64,000 nt of DNA from Arthrobacter gandavensis (GTDB taxonomy: Bacteria > Actinomycetota > Actinomycetes > Actinomycetales > Micrococcaceae): the NCBI RefSeq assembly GCF_009192735.1, contig NZ_VTFU01000002.1, positions 682,001 to 746,000 on the forward strand, read 5' to 3'. The translations under genes were made by a program, and so were the position numbers. Below the pieces are notes generated by a model, which did not search any database, had not been told where the DNA came from, and saw only the letters and a list, made by a program, of their open reading frames with translations. Positions 7,254 through 18,575 of this stretch are shown in pieces. Each line of letters opens with the position of its first letter. Positions within the stretch are counted from its first letter, which is position 1.

Positions 7254-8633
<1,380 letters not shown>

Positions 8634-8681
8634 CTAGCGTTCGGCCGCCGGGCCTGCGATGTGTGACGGGGGAAGTCAGCC

Positions 8682-9284
8682 TCAGGAGCGCCGACGCCGG
8701 AACTTGGGGAGCTGCCCCAGCAGGTCAACGGCGCGCTCAGCCGCGCGTCCCACGGTGCGGCCCAGATGCTGTGCCGCCTGGTCCGCGCCCGCCGGCTGGG
8801 CTTCGACGCTTCCGGGTTCCAGCCCGGCTGACGCTGCGGCTGCTGCGGACACCTGGTCCGGCGAGGTCGGGCGGCCGGCGAACAGCTGACGACCGGTTCG
8901 GGCTGTCCCCGCCGCGTTTCCAGTACCGGAGGCAGCCGGTGCCGAACCCAGTGCGGGACCGGCCGCGCCCGCCGGGCTCATGGAGGGGAGGCGCACACCG
9001 GGGGTCTTGGCGGCTTGGAGCGAAGGGAGATCGAAGGCCTTGAGCCACAGCACGATTTCCTCGAGCGGTGCCGGCTGCAGCGAGTAGTAACGTTTCTGCC
9101 CCTCCGCGCGCATGGTGACCAGGCCGGCTTCGCGGAGGACCTTCAGGTGCTTCGAGACGGTGGGCTGGCTGACTTCCAGCTCTTCCACGAGCGCGCCTAC
9201 GGATTTATCCCCGCTGCGCAGCGCACCCAGCAGTTCACGGCGGGTGCCCTCCGCAATGACGGCAAAAACATCATCGATGACCAT
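8682..9284 (-). CDS. ArsR-family winged-helix transcriptional regulator
   Basis: A 200-residue protein. Residues 1-90 are an ArsR-type winged helix: VIAEGTRRELLGAL, then the recognition helix VSQPTVSKHLKVLREAGLV and the wing MRAEGQKRYYSLQ. Residues 95-200 are a low-complexity Ala/Gly/Pro tail ending in basic residues. No metal-binding Cys pair (ELCVC type) is present, so it is probably not a classical metal sensor. It lies 76 bases downstream of acuC on the same strand and may be co-transcribed. Its target is unknown. Confidence 0.88.
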   Translation of the reverse strand: MVIDDVFAVIAEGTRRELLGALRSGDKSVGALVEELEVSQPTVSKHLKVLREAGLVTMRAEGQKRYYSLQPAPLEEIVLWLKAFDLPSLQAAKTPGVRLPSMSPAGAAGPALGSAPAASGTGNAAGTARTGRQLFAGRPTSPDQVSAAAAASAGLEPGSVEAQPAGADQAAQHLGRTVGRAAERAVDLLGQLPKFRRRRS

Positions 9285-9360
9285 GACCCTTACTTTATCC
9301 GTTTCGTGGACAAAGGCTGGTTCCCGTGCCGGGCGGTGGGGACGCCCGGTGGAACGCCGC

Positions 9361-10569
9361 CTAATCGAACCAGGGATCCAGTCCGTGCAGCGGGAACACT
9401 TCCTTGCGGGTGGCCATCACGGTGCGGTCAATCTCGTCGTTGGGGTCGTAGCCGACTTCCCAGGATCTCCACCACAGCTCAACGCCGTCACCCATCAGGG
9501 GCTGGGAATCCTCGCCGTAGCGTTCCTTCACGTACTCCCGCCATGATTCAGGGACCGGGGTGTTGCACCGGATCCGCCCGTTGGCGGCCACGGACATCAG
9601 CAGGCTCCAGGAACGGGGAACCACTGAAACAACGTTGTATCCGCCGCCGCCGGTCGCAATCCATCTGCCGCCGCAGAGGTTCGCGGCGAGGTCGGCGATG
9701 GTCAGGGCCGCCTGCCGCTGGGTTTCGACGCTGAGCCGAAGATTGGTCAACGGGTCATCGAAGTGGCTGTCGCAGCCATGCTGGCTGACGATCACGTCGG
9801 GAGCGAAGGCCTCTGCGAGCTGGGGCACCACCGCGTGAAAGGCCCTCAGCCAGCCGGCGTCGGACGTCCGGGCCGGGAGCGCCACGTTCACCGCGGTTCC
9901 CTCCGCGCCGGGGCCTCCGGTTTCATTGGCGAAACCCGTGCCCGGAAAGAGCGTCAACCCGGTTTCATGCAGCGAAATTGTCATGACGCGGGGATCGTTC
10001 CAGAAGATGCTCTGCGTCCCGTCGCCGTGATGGGCATCGACGTCGATATACAGGACCTTGCCGGCGCCGCCCGCGAGCAGCCGGGCGACGGCGGCCGCGG
10101 CGTCGTTGTAGATGCAGAATCCCGAGGCACGTTCGGCGGCCGCGTGGTGCATGCCTCCGCCAAAGTTCACGGCATGGACGACGTCCCCGGACAGCACGGC
10201 ATCAGCAGCTGCCAGCGAACCGCCGACCAGCCGTGCGCTGGCCTCGTGCATCCCGGCAAAGGCAGGATTATCTTCGGTGCCAAGGCCAAATTTTTCCTGG
10301 GATGACCGCGGGTCCTCACTGACGCTGCGCACCCCGGCGATGTATGCGCTGCCGTGGACCATCCCGAGCTCCTGGTCGGAGGCGACAAAAGGCTCCCCCA
10401 GGGAAACGCCGGGCAGATCGAAGATTCCCAGGTCCCGGGCCAGCCTCGCCGTAAGGTCCAGGCGCAGCGGACTCATGGGATGGCCGAGGCCAAAGTTGTA
10501 CTGAAGCATGGACTCGTGCCAGATGATTCGGGTCGGCATGACCGGAAGACTGAGCCCGCGGTTGATCAT
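9361..10569 (-). CDS. acuC: Acetoin utilization protein AcuC / class I-type histone deacetylase family
   Basis: A 402-residue arginase-fold deacetylase. Motifs: LQYNFGLGHPMSPLRLDLT at the start, NFGGGMHHA, VLYIDVDAHHGDGTQ (zinc ligands) and SQHGCDSHFDDPL, then GGGGYN. AcuC removes acetyl groups from lysines and in Bacillus reactivates acetyl-CoA synthetase; acs lies about 30 kb away in this window, so a functional link is plausible. ATG 10569 is preferred because TAGCCT ends 7 bases before it (leaderless); ATG 10539, nearer the conserved MPTRIIWHES, is an alternative. It is divergent from the potassium transporter. Confidence 0.9.
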   Translation of the reverse strand: MINRGLSLPVMPTRIIWHESMLQYNFGLGHPMSPLRLDLTARLARDLGIFDLPGVSLGEPFVASDQELGMVHGSAYIAGVRSVSEDPRSSQEKFGLGTEDNPAFAGMHEASARLVGGSLAAADAVLSGDVVHAVNFGGGMHHAAAERASGFCIYNDAAAAVARLLAGGAGKVLYIDVDAHHGDGTQSIFWNDPRVMTISLHETGLTLFPGTGFANETGGPGAEGTAVNVALPARTSDAGWLRAFHAVVPQLAEAFAPDVIVSQHGCDSHFDDPLTNLRLSVETQRQAALTIADLAANLCGGRWIATGGGGYNVVSVVPRSWSLLMSVAANGRIRCNTPVPESWREYVKERYGEDSQPLMGDGVELWWRSWEVGYDPNDEIDRTVMATRKEVFPLHGLDPWFD

Positions 10570-10711
10570 GCTCAACAGGCTACGCGATGTGAGCAATACT
10601 GGGAGACTGACACCGCGGCACGCCGCCGGACCGTTACGGAGCCCCGCATCAGTGGTTTACTTCTGTGCAGAGCACCGCGCCCCACTTGGAACCAAGGAAA
10701 CAAGCACGAAT

Positions 10712-12121
10712 ATGGCACCCATCCGGCAGCCCCGGCTGCAGCTGCGGCAGCTTCGACCCACTAACGCCTTCTCCGCGCTGCGCGACTTCATTGACGCACT
10801 GGCTGCCAGCTCACCCGCCCGGCTTGCCCTGATCGTCTTCGCCCTGGTGATCCTGCTCTTTACGGCCCTGCTGTCGCTGCCGGCATCCGCCTCCAGCGGA
10901 CAGGTCACACCCCTGTACGACGCGTTCTTCACAGCGGTGTCGGCGGTCTGCGTCACCGGGCTGACCGTCGTCTCCACCGCCACCCACTGGTCCGGGTTTG
11001 GCCAGGTCCTCATCCTGATTGCCATCCAGGTGGGTGGTTTGGGCATCCTGACCATGGCATCGCTGCTGGCCCTCGCCGTGAACCGGCGGCTGGGCGTACG
11101 CGGGAAGCTCATTGCCCAGGAAGGCATGAACACCGGCCGGCTGGGCGAAGTCGGCTCGCTGCTGCGCATCGTGGTCACCACCACCGTGGCCATCGAACTC
11201 ATCCTGGCGCTGGTCATGGCCCCCCGGTTCATGATTCTGGGCGAGTCACCGGGCCAGGCGGTGTGGCACGCAGTGTTCTATGCGGTCTCCGCATTCAACA
11301 ACGCCGGGTTCACCCCGCACTCAGACGGGCTCGTTCCGTATGACGAAGATCTGTGGATTCTGCTGCCGCTGATGGTCGGCGTGTTTGTCGGCAGCCTCGG
11401 TTTCCCGGTAATCATGGTCCTGCTGCAGAGCAAGATCCACGTGCGGCGCTGGAACCTGCACACCAAGCTCACCCTGTTGGTGACCAGCATCCTGCTGGTG
11501 GGCGGCAGTATTCTCTGGGGTGCCTTCGAATGGTTCAACACCCGGACCATCGGCGAGATGAATGTGGCCGACCGGATCCTGCACTCTGTGTTCGCTTCGG
11601 TCATGACCCGTTCCGGCGGCTTCAACCTCGTGGATATGTCGGACCTGGACTCCAGCACCCTGGTGATCACCGACATGCTCATGTTTGCCGGCGGCGGTTC
11701 GGCATCCACGGCCGGCGGCATCAAGGTCACCACCCTCGCCGTCATCTTCCTGGCGATCGTGGCGGAAGCGCGCGGTGATTCGGACGTCCGGGCCTTTGGC
11801 CGGACCATAGCCTTTGGCGCGATGCGGGTTGCCATCTCCGTGGTGGTGCTCGGCGCCACCCTGGTGGCGGTGACCACCGTGGCCCTGCTGGCCATCACCG
11901 AAGAGACCCTCGAGCCGGTGCTCTTCGAAGTGATTTCCGCCTTTGCCACGGTTGGGCTGAGTATAGGACTTAGTGAAGAGCTGCCGCCGGCAGGCAAATA
12001 CCTCCTCGCCGCACTGATGTTCGCCGGCCGCGTGGGTACCATCACCCTCGCTGCGGCCCTCGCCACACGGCAGCGCAACACGCTTTACCACTTCCCCGAG
12101 GAAAGGCCGATCATTGGCTGA
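10712..12121 (+). CDS. TrkH/KtrB-family potassium uptake channel subunit
   Basis: A 469-residue integral membrane protein of the SKT superfamily. All four pore-loop signatures are present: VCVTGLTVV, FNNAGFTPHS, MTRSGGFNLV and FATVGLSIGL, each with the filter glycine. The length fits KtrB better than the longer TrkH. Translation starts at ATG 10712 after AAGGAAA; the frame is open to 10508, but that part overlaps acuC on the other strand. It overlaps the next gene by 8 bases, so channel and regulator are translated together. Confidence 0.94.
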   Translation: MAPIRQPRLQLRQLRPTNAFSALRDFIDALAASSPARLALIVFALVILLFTALLSLPASASSGQVTPLYDAFFTAVSAVCVTGLTVVSTATHWSGFGQVLILIAIQVGGLGILTMASLLALAVNRRLGVRGKLIAQEGMNTGRLGEVGSLLRIVVTTTVAIELILALVMAPRFMILGESPGQAVWHAVFYAVSAFNNAGFTPHSDGLVPYDEDLWILLPLMVGVFVGSLGFPVIMVLLQSKIHVRRWNLHTKLTLLVTSILLVGGSILWGAFEWFNTRTIGEMNVADRILHSVFASVMTRSGGFNLVDMSDLDSSTLVITDMLMFAGGGSASTAGGIKVTTLAVIFLAIVAEARGDSDVRAFGRTIAFGAMRVAISVVVLGATLVAVTTVALLAITEETLEPVLFEVISAFATVGLSIGLSEELPPAGKYLLAALMFAGRVGTITLAAALATRQRNTLYHFPEERPIIG

Positions 12122-12782
12122 CAGACCAGCTCATAATGCTCCCGTCCTGGTGATCGGGCTGGGACGCTTTGGCTCCGCCACCGCCGAACAGCTGGTCAAG
12201 CAGGGCCGCGAGGTCCTGGCCATCGAGCGGGATCCGAACCTTGTCCAGAAGGCGTCAGGCATCCTCACCCACGTGGTGCAGGCCGACGCCACCAACATTG
12301 ACGCACTGAAGCAGCTTGGCGCGCAGGAGTTTTCCTCCGCCGTCGTCGGCGTGGGAACATCGATCGAATCCAGCGTGCTGATCACCGTGAACCTGGTGGA
12401 TCTGGGAATCGAACACCTGTGGGTCAAGGCGATCACCTCAGCCCACGGCAAGATCCTGACCCGGATCGGCGCCAACCATGTGATTTATCCGGAGGCCGAC
12501 GCCGGCCGGCGCGCCGCGCACCTGGTGGGCGGGCGCATGCTGGACTTCATCGAGTTCGACGACGACTTCGCCATCGTGAAGATGTACCCGCCGCGCGAGA
12601 CCCAGGGCTTCACGCTGGGCGAATCCAACGTGCGGTCCAAATACGGGGTGACCGTGGTGGGGGTGAAGTCCCCCGGCGAGGACTTCACCTATGCACGGGC
12701 CGACACCAAGGTCTCGTCCCGGGACATGCTGATCGTCTCCGGGCACGTGGACCTGCTGGAGCGGTTCGCCGCCAGGCCGTAG
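12114..12782 (+). CDS. TrkA/KtrA-family potassium uptake regulatory subunit
   Basis: A 222-residue cytoplasmic RCK protein. The N-terminal Rossmann fold has VLVIGLGRFGSATAEQL (residues 11-27) and an acidic strand end (AIERD), followed by a C-terminal RCK_C (TrkA-C) domain from about residue 140. These proteins form rings that gate KtrB in response to ATP/ADP or NAD(H), and c-di-AMP in some species. The start is TTG 12114 within the end of the channel gene, preceded by GAGGAAAGG. It ends 6 bases before the convergent proC stop. Confidence 0.94.
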   Translation: MADRPAHNAPVLVIGLGRFGSATAEQLVKQGREVLAIERDPNLVQKASGILTHVVQADATNIDALKQLGAQEFSSAVVGVGTSIESSVLITVNLVDLGIEHLWVKAITSAHGKILTRIGANHVIYPEADAGRRAAHLVGGRMLDFIEFDDDFAIVKMYPPRETQGFTLGESNVRSKYGVTVVGVKSPGEDFTYARADTKVSSRDMLIVSGHVDLLERFAARP

Positions 12783-12788
12783 CGGAGG

Positions 12789-13643
12789 CTACTTCTGCGC
12801 CGCAGTGAGCTCGGCGGTGATCTCCGCGGCGCGTTCGGCAGCGGCACGGGCGGCGCGGGCAACGACGTCGGGCAGCCCCTGCTCATCGAACGTGCGGATG
12901 GCGGCCTCGGTGGTGCCGTTGGGGCTGGTCACGGCCCGCCGCAGCACCGCGGCGTCGGCGCCGGGCTCGGCCAACATGTAACCGGCGCCGGCAACCGTGT
13001 CCCGGGCCAGCACCGCTGACAGTTCCGGGTCCAACCCCAGTTCCTCCCCCGCGCGGGCCATGGCTTCGGCCAGGTAGAAGGCATAGGCCGGCCCGGAACC
13101 GCTGACTGCGGAAACGGCGTCCACCTGGTCCTCCGGAACCTGGACCACCCGTCCGGTGGGAGCGAACAGCTCGGCGGCCAGTGACATGGTGGCCTCGGTG
13201 GCGCTGCCCCCGGCGGACAGGGAAACCACTCCGCGGCCCAGCCGGGACGGCGTGTTGGGCATGGAACGGATGACCGGCTGCCCGTCGGGAAGCCCGGCTT
13301 CCAGCATCTCAAGGGAAACGGCGGCGGCAACACTGATGACCACTGTCCCCGGGTGCAGGACGGGGGCAATCTCCGCGAGCAGGGCCGCGACGCCCACGGG
13401 CTTGACCCCGATAACGACGACGTCGGCAGCGGCCGCCGCGGTGCGGTTGGCGTCCGGATCATCGTTGCCGGCCAGCACCGTGAGTCCCTCATAGCGTCCG
13501 CGCAGCTCTTCGGCCCGTTCAGGGCGCCGCACGGTGGCGCTCACCTGTGAGACAGGCATTCCGCCGGCAAGGATTCCGCCAAGAATGGCTTCGTTCATTG
13601 AGCCGCAGCCCAAAAAGGTCAGTTGCAGAGTTCCGGTATCCAT
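12789..13643 (-). CDS. proC: Pyrroline-5-carboxylate reductase
   Basis: A 284-residue enzyme reducing pyrroline-5-carboxylate to proline with NAD(P)H. Seen: the Rossmann motif FLGCGSMNEAILGG at residues 10-23, VIGVKP, RSMPNTPSRLGRG and the C-terminal dimer signature VSGSGPAYAFYL, then DTVAGAGYML. Length is standard. ATG 13643 follows CAGAAT by 6 bases, so it is probably leaderless. It is the last gene of a minus-strand run with the TIM-barrel and Ppx genes; its own promoter-like hexamer suggests independent expression. Confidence 0.96.
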   Translation of the reverse strand: MDTGTLQLTFLGCGSMNEAILGGILAGGMPVSQVSATVRRPERAEELRGRYEGLTVLAGNDDPDANRTAAAAADVVVIGVKPVGVAALLAEIAPVLHPGTVVISVAAAVSLEMLEAGLPDGQPVIRSMPNTPSRLGRGVVSLSAGGSATEATMSLAAELFAPTGRVVQVPEDQVDAVSAVSGSGPAYAFYLAEAMARAGEELGLDPELSAVLARDTVAGAGYMLAEPGADAAVLRRAVTSPNGTTEAAIRTFDEQGLPDVVARAARAAAERAAEITAELTAAQK

Positions 13644-13701
13644 GCCCCGATTCTGTCACGGCATGCACGCGTGCCCTCCATCGAGGGCCGGTGGAACTGC
13701 G

Positions 13702-14532
13702 CTACTCCGAGATCTGGCCGAGGTTCATCCGGGCGAAGTCCAGCGTCTGCTTCAGCTGGTCCTCCCGCTCGCCGGCTCCCTTGACCTTGCGGGTGCTCAC
13801 TTCGATGGCGACCACTCCCGCGTAACCGGTTTCGGCCAGGTACTGCAGCGCTTCGGCGCAGCGCTGGGTGCCCTCGCCGGGCAGCATGTGCTCGTCGCGG
13901 CCGTTGGGCGTGCCGTCGGTCAGGTGGACATGGTGCAGGCGGCTGCCGAGCTTGCGCAGTTCCTCATAGGAATCCATGCCGGCAATGGCGGCGTGCGAGA
14001 AGTCCCAGGTGACGTGGTCATAGGGTTCCGTCACCGGGTTCCAGTGCGGAAGGTAGGCCTTGGCTTCGCGTCCGCGGACCCGCCAGGGGTACATGTTCTC
14101 GACGGCAATGGTCACGCCGTACTGCTCGGAAATGTGCCGCACTCCCTCGGCGAAGTTCTCGGCGTAGCCGGACTGCCAGCGGAACGGCGGATGGGCCACC
14201 ACCGTGGTGGCCCCGACTTCGGCGGCCATGGCGGCGGAGAGCTCAATTTTCGTCCAGGCCTTGCCCCACACCTGCTGGGTCAGCAGGAGGGTTGGTGCGT
14301 GGATGGCCATGATCGGTTGCCCGTACCGCTCGCTCAGCGCGTTCAGGGTCTGCGGGTTCTGGCTGTCATTGTTGCCCGTGACCATGACCTCGACGCCGTC
14401 GTACCCCAGGTCGTGGGCGACGGCGAAGGTGTCGTGCACGCTTAGCGGATAAACAGAGGCGCTGGACAGGGCCACCGGAATAAACGGTGTGCTGTTGTCG
14501 TCGGCCTGGGAGATCTTGGATGAAATCGTCAT
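13702..14532 (-). CDS. Sugar phosphate isomerase/epimerase family protein (xylose isomerase-like TIM barrel)
   Basis: A 276-residue AP-endonuclease-2/xylose-isomerase-like TIM barrel. Seen: YDGVEVMV, a metal-site set including AIHAP, VVAHPPF, IAVENMYPW, VTWDFSHA and HHVHLTDG, and VAIEVSTRK. These His/Glu/Asp ligands suit a divalent-metal isomerase, epimerase or endonuclease-like fold; the substrate is unknown. The start codon (ATG 14532) abuts the stop of ppx at 14533 with no gap, so the two are almost certainly co-transcribed. This pairing with Ppx is common in Micrococcaceae. Confidence 0.88.
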   Translation of the reverse strand: MTISSKISQADDNSTPFIPVALSSASVYPLSVHDTFAVAHDLGYDGVEVMVTGNNDSQNPQTLNALSERYGQPIMAIHAPTLLLTQQVWGKAWTKIELSAAMAAEVGATTVVAHPPFRWQSGYAENFAEGVRHISEQYGVTIAVENMYPWRVRGREAKAYLPHWNPVTEPYDHVTWDFSHAAIAGMDSYEELRKLGSRLHHVHLTDGTPNGRDEHMLPGEGTQRCAEALQYLAETGYAGVVAIEVSTRKVKGAGEREDQLKQTLDFARMNLGQISE

Positions 14533-15582
14533 TCAGCTGGACTTTCCGTAGAAGGTGCTGGGAACGGTTGCGCTTGCGGGTTCAGTCACAAGGGCCGGTG
14601 GAGGCAGCGTTGGACTGGCCGGATGCGGGTTCTCCGGAAGCGGACCGTCGGATTCAAAGCGCAGGGTGTCGAAACGCTGCAGCAGCAGGCCCTCGCGCAG
14701 TGCCCAGGGACAGATGTCGAGGACCGGCAGGTCGAAGGCTTCCATGGCCGCGTGCGCCGTCATGGCCCCGGCGAGCACCTGTGCCGCCCGGACCGGCGAT
14801 ACGCCGTCGAGGTTGCCGCGGTCATCAATGGACATGGTTTCCAGCCGCTTGGTCCACAGCCCGAGGTCGGCCCGCAGCAGTTGCCGGCGGACGTACGGCC
14901 CTGCCGCTGACGGCGCGGCTCCGGCGATGCGGGCCAGCGACCGGAAGGTCTTGGACGTTCCGACGGCGAGGTCGGGCCGCCCTGATTCCGCAAACGCGCC
15001 GGCGGCATCCTGGACGCAGGCGCGGATGTACTTGCGGAGTTTCTTGATGCTCTTGGCCGTGGGCGGATCGCCGGTGAGCCAGTCGCGGGTCAGCCGGCCA
15101 GCTCCCAGCGGCACTGACAGCGCGGTTTCCGGAAGTTCGTCGGCGCCCTGCGCCATTTCGAACGATCCCCCGCCGATGTCCAGGTCCAACAGGGTGCCGG
15201 CACCCCAGCCGTACCAGCGGCGCACGGCGAGGAAGGTCAGTGACGCCTCGTCGGTGCCGCTGAGCTCCTCCAGCCGGATGGTGGTCTCATCCTCCACCCG
15301 GGCCAGCACGGCATCGCCGTTGGCCGCTTCCCGGATGGCCGAGGTGCAGAAGGCCAGCACGTCCTGGGCGCGGTGCCGGCGGGCAAATTCGCCGGCTTCG
15401 GCCACAAAATTGATCAGCTCGCGCTGGCCGGCTTCGGTGATGGCGCCGTCGTCGTCCAGATACGCAATCAGTGACAGCGGCCGCTTGTGGGACGCAAACG
15501 GCACCGGCCGGGCACCCGGATGGGCGTCCACCAGCAGGAGGTGGACGGTGTTGGACCCGATGTCGAGGACGCCTAAACGCAT
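14533..15582 (-). CDS. Ppx/GppA-family exopolyphosphatase
   Basis: A 349-residue actin/Hsp70-fold phosphatase. MRLGVLDIGSNTVHLLLVD is the family N-terminus, CTSAIREAANGD and LLDLDIGGGSFEMAQG are the second and third nucleotide/phosphate motifs. The family hydrolyses polyphosphate or (p)ppGpp; actinobacterial short Ppx proteins of this length are mostly exopolyphosphatases. The C-terminus (from about 305) is a Pro/Ser-rich tail. ATG 15582 lies 6 bases after GATAAT, which suggests a leaderless mRNA that continues into the TIM-barrel gene. Confidence 0.92.
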   Translation of the reverse strand: MRLGVLDIGSNTVHLLLVDAHPGARPVPFASHKRPLSLIAYLDDDGAITEAGQRELINFVAEAGEFARRHRAQDVLAFCTSAIREAANGDAVLARVEDETTIRLEELSGTDEASLTFLAVRRWYGWGAGTLLDLDIGGGSFEMAQGADELPETALSVPLGAGRLTRDWLTGDPPTAKSIKKLRKYIRACVQDAAGAFAESGRPDLAVGTSKTFRSLARIAGAAPSAAGPYVRRQLLRADLGLWTKRLETMSIDDRGNLDGVSPVRAAQVLAGAMTAHAAMEAFDLPVLDICPWALREGLLLQRFDTLRFESDGPLPENPHPASPTLPPPALVTEPASATVPSTFYGKSS

Positions 15583-15670
15583 GACACCATTATCCCGCGC
15601 CGGAACGAAGCTCCCGCACAGGGCAGCTCCGTACCGGCGGGCACGGGAATGGCCGGAGCCAGTCGGCGCC

Positions 15671-18403
15671 CTACTTCTTTGCCGGTGCGCGCTTGCGCGC
15701 CGCCGGCTTGCGGGCGGCCGGCTTCTTGGCCGGGCCCTTTTCGCGCTTCTCCGCCAGCAGGTCGATAGCCTGTTCGCGGGTCAGCTCTTCGATGGCCGTG
15801 GACCGGGGCACCGTGATGTTGGTGATGCCGTCGGTGATGTACGGACCGAAGCGGCCGTCCTTGACCACAATCGGCTTTTCGGAGACCGGGTCGGTGCCGA
15901 ACTCCGCCAGCGGGGCCGCTGCCTGCCGCCCGCCGCGCTGCTTGGGCTGGGAGTAGATCTCCAGTGCCTGTTCCAGCGTGATGGTGAAGATTTCCTCTTC
16001 CGAGCCGATGGACCGCGAGTCCGTTCCCTTTTTCAGGTACGGACCGAAGCGGCCGTTCTGCACGGTGATCTCGTTGCCCTCGGCGTCAGTGCCCAGGACG
16101 CGCGGGAGCTTCATCAGCTTCAGCGCTTCCTCGAGGGTGACGGTCTCCACGCTCATGGACTTGAACAGCGATCCGGTGCGCGGCTTCTGCTTCACGGGCT
16201 TCTTCGGCGGCTTGGGCTTGCCGTTCTTGTAGTACTCAACCGGCTGGTTGGCCAGTTCCTCGGCGGTGGGCTCCGGAATCAGCTCGATCACATAGGGGCC
16301 GTAGCGGCCGTTCCGCGCCACAATGGTGCGTCCGGTTTCCGGATCCTCACCCAGCACGCGTTCTTCGGGACCGGCTGTCTCCATCAGCTCAACCGCCTTT
16401 TCGGCGGTCAACTCATCCGGTGCCAGATCCTCGGGAACGTTGGCGCGCTCGGGTTCGGTGCCTTCCGGAGCATCCGCGGGCAGCGGGCGCTCCAGGTACG
16501 GTCCGAATTTGCCCACGCGCAGCATGATGCCCGGCGCAATCTCGATCGAGTTGATGGCCTTGGCATCAATTTCGCCGAGGTCGTTCACGATGGTGTGCAG
16601 TCCGGTGTCCACGCGGTCGCCGTAGTAGAACTGGTTTAGCCACTCCACGCGGCCGGCTTCGCCCCGGGCAATGCGGTCCAGGTCCTCTTCCAGCTCCGCG
16701 GTGAAGTCATAGTCCACGTAGTCCGTGAAGTGCTCCTCGAGCAGGCGCACCACTGAGAACGCGATCCAGCTCGGCACCAGTGCCTGGCCGCGGTTGGTGA
16801 CGTAGCCGCGGTCCATGATGGTGGAAATGGTCGCCGCGTACGTGGACGGGCGGCCGATGCCGAGTTCTTCGAGCACCTTCACCAGCGACGCTTCGGTGTA
16901 GCGCGGCGGCGGGGAGGTCTCGTGTCCGACGGCGTTCAGCTCGGCGGCGGTCAGCGCGTCGTCGGCCTTCAGGACCGGCAGGCGTGCGCCCTCGGTGCCC
17001 TCGGCGTCGTCGTCGCGTGCCGCGTCGCGGCCCTCTTCATAGGCGGCCATGAAGCCGCGGAAGGTGATGACCGTGCCCGACGCCGAGAACTCGGCGTCGC
17101 GGCCGTCAGAAGCCACCGCACCGAGGCGGACGGACGCCGTCGAGCCCTTGGCGTCAGCCATCTGCGAGGCGACGGTGCGCTTCCAGATCAGTTCGTAGAG
17201 CTTGAACTCGTCTCCGCGCAGCGAGGAGGCAACCTGAGCCGGGGTGCGGAAGGAGTCACCGGCGGGGCGGATGGCCTCGTGGGCTTCCTGCGCGTTTTTG
17301 GACTTGCCCTTGTAGACGCGGCGCGCTTCGGGCACGTATTCCGGTCCGTACAGTTCCGAGGCCTGCCGGCGGGCGGCGTTGATGGCCTGGTCCGACAGCG
17401 CCGGGGAGTCCGTACGCATATAGGTGATGTAGCCGTTTTCATACAGCCGCTGCGCCACCTGCATGGTCACCTTCGAGGAGTAGCGCAGCTTGCGGCCGGC
17501 TTCCTGCTGGAGGGTGGAGGTGGTGAACGGGGCGGCCGGGCGGCGGGTGTACGGCTTGGTGTCCACGGAACGGACTGAGAACGACGCCGATTCCAGGTTC
17601 GCGGCGAGCGACGTTGCTGCCGCTTCGTCCAGGTGGGCCACGGACTTGGCCTTGAGCTGGCCCAGGTCGCTGAAGTCCTTGCCGGTGGCGACGCGGGCGC
17701 CGTCCACGGAGACCAGCTTGGCCTTGAAGGTTTCAGCCGCACCGGTGGCAAAGGTGCCCAGCAGGTCCCAGTAGGAGGCGGGACGGAACGCCATGCGCTC
17801 ACGTTCGCGCTCCACCACCAGTCGGGTGGCGACGGACTGCACGCGGCCGGCGGACAGGCCGCGGGCAACCTTGCGCCACAGCACCGGGGAAATCTCGTAG
17901 CCGTAGAGGCGGTCCAGGATGCGGCGGGTTTCCTGCGCATCCACCATGGCGACGTCGACGTCGCGCATTTCCAGCAGGGCACGCTGGATGGCTTCCTTGG
18001 TGATTTCGGGGAAGGTCAGGCGGTGGACCGGGACCTTGGGCTTGAGCACCTGGAGCAGGTGCCAGGCAATGGCTTCACCTTCACGGTCACCGTCAGTTGC
18101 GAGGTAGAGTTCGTCGGCGTCCTTGAGGGCAGCCTTGAGCTCGGCCACCTTCTTCTTCTTGTCCGAAGACACCACGTAGTACGGCTCGAAGTCGTTGTCG
18201 AGATCCACGGCGAACTTGCCGACGGCAGTCTTCTTCAGCTCGGCCGGCAGATCCGACGGCTGCGGAAGATCGCGGATGTGGCCCATGGAGGCCGTCACCT
18301 CGAAGCCCTCGCCCAAATACGCGGCAATGGTCTTGCCCTTGGCGGGAGACTCGACAATGACTAACTTCTTGCCGGTCTTCTTGTCCGTCGCCTTAACTGG
18401 CAC
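15671..18403 (-). CDS. topA: DNA topoisomerase I
   Basis: A 910-residue type IA topoisomerase that relaxes negative supercoils. Seen: the N-terminal Toprim domain with KLVIVESPAKGKTIAAYLG and TDGDREGEAIAWHLL, the active-site tyrosine in YITYMRTDSPALS, and RPSTYAATISTIMDRGYV. The C-terminal third carries repeated GRFGPY / GRYGPYV units (actinobacterial D5-D9-type DNA-binding repeats) instead of zinc fingers, then a basic KKPAARKPAARKRAPAKK tail. GTG 18403 is chosen because TAGGAG lies just upstream; the frame is open further to 18550 without family similarity. Confidence 0.97.
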   Translation of the reverse strand: MPVKATDKKTGKKLVIVESPAKGKTIAAYLGEGFEVTASMGHIRDLPQPSDLPAELKKTAVGKFAVDLDNDFEPYYVVSSDKKKKVAELKAALKDADELYLATDGDREGEAIAWHLLQVLKPKVPVHRLTFPEITKEAIQRALLEMRDVDVAMVDAQETRRILDRLYGYEISPVLWRKVARGLSAGRVQSVATRLVVERERERMAFRPASYWDLLGTFATGAAETFKAKLVSVDGARVATGKDFSDLGQLKAKSVAHLDEAAATSLAANLESASFSVRSVDTKPYTRRPAAPFTTSTLQQEAGRKLRYSSKVTMQVAQRLYENGYITYMRTDSPALSDQAINAARRQASELYGPEYVPEARRVYKGKSKNAQEAHEAIRPAGDSFRTPAQVASSLRGDEFKLYELIWKRTVASQMADAKGSTASVRLGAVASDGRDAEFSASGTVITFRGFMAAYEEGRDAARDDDAEGTEGARLPVLKADDALTAAELNAVGHETSPPPRYTEASLVKVLEELGIGRPSTYAATISTIMDRGYVTNRGQALVPSWIAFSVVRLLEEHFTDYVDYDFTAELEEDLDRIARGEAGRVEWLNQFYYGDRVDTGLHTIVNDLGEIDAKAINSIEIAPGIMLRVGKFGPYLERPLPADAPEGTEPERANVPEDLAPDELTAEKAVELMETAGPEERVLGEDPETGRTIVARNGRYGPYVIELIPEPTAEELANQPVEYYKNGKPKPPKKPVKQKPRTGSLFKSMSVETVTLEEALKLMKLPRVLGTDAEGNEITVQNGRFGPYLKKGTDSRSIGSEEEIFTITLEQALEIYSQPKQRGGRQAAAPLAEFGTDPVSEKPIVVKDGRFGPYITDGITNITVPRSTAIEELTREQAIDLLAEKREKGPAKKPAARKPAARKRAPAKK

Positions 18404-18575
18404 TGTTCTCCTACGTAACAAAGGTGGTTCAAAGGGTAAGGGACCGTGGCCGGGCTCTGATGCCTGGCCCGGTTCATCCTCAGACAGTATGCGGGATGCC
18501 CCAGCACTAGGGTAACCGCTGCGAATGAGAGTTGCTGACCCGGCTCCCAAAACAGCGGAGGCTTCCGGGCGGCCC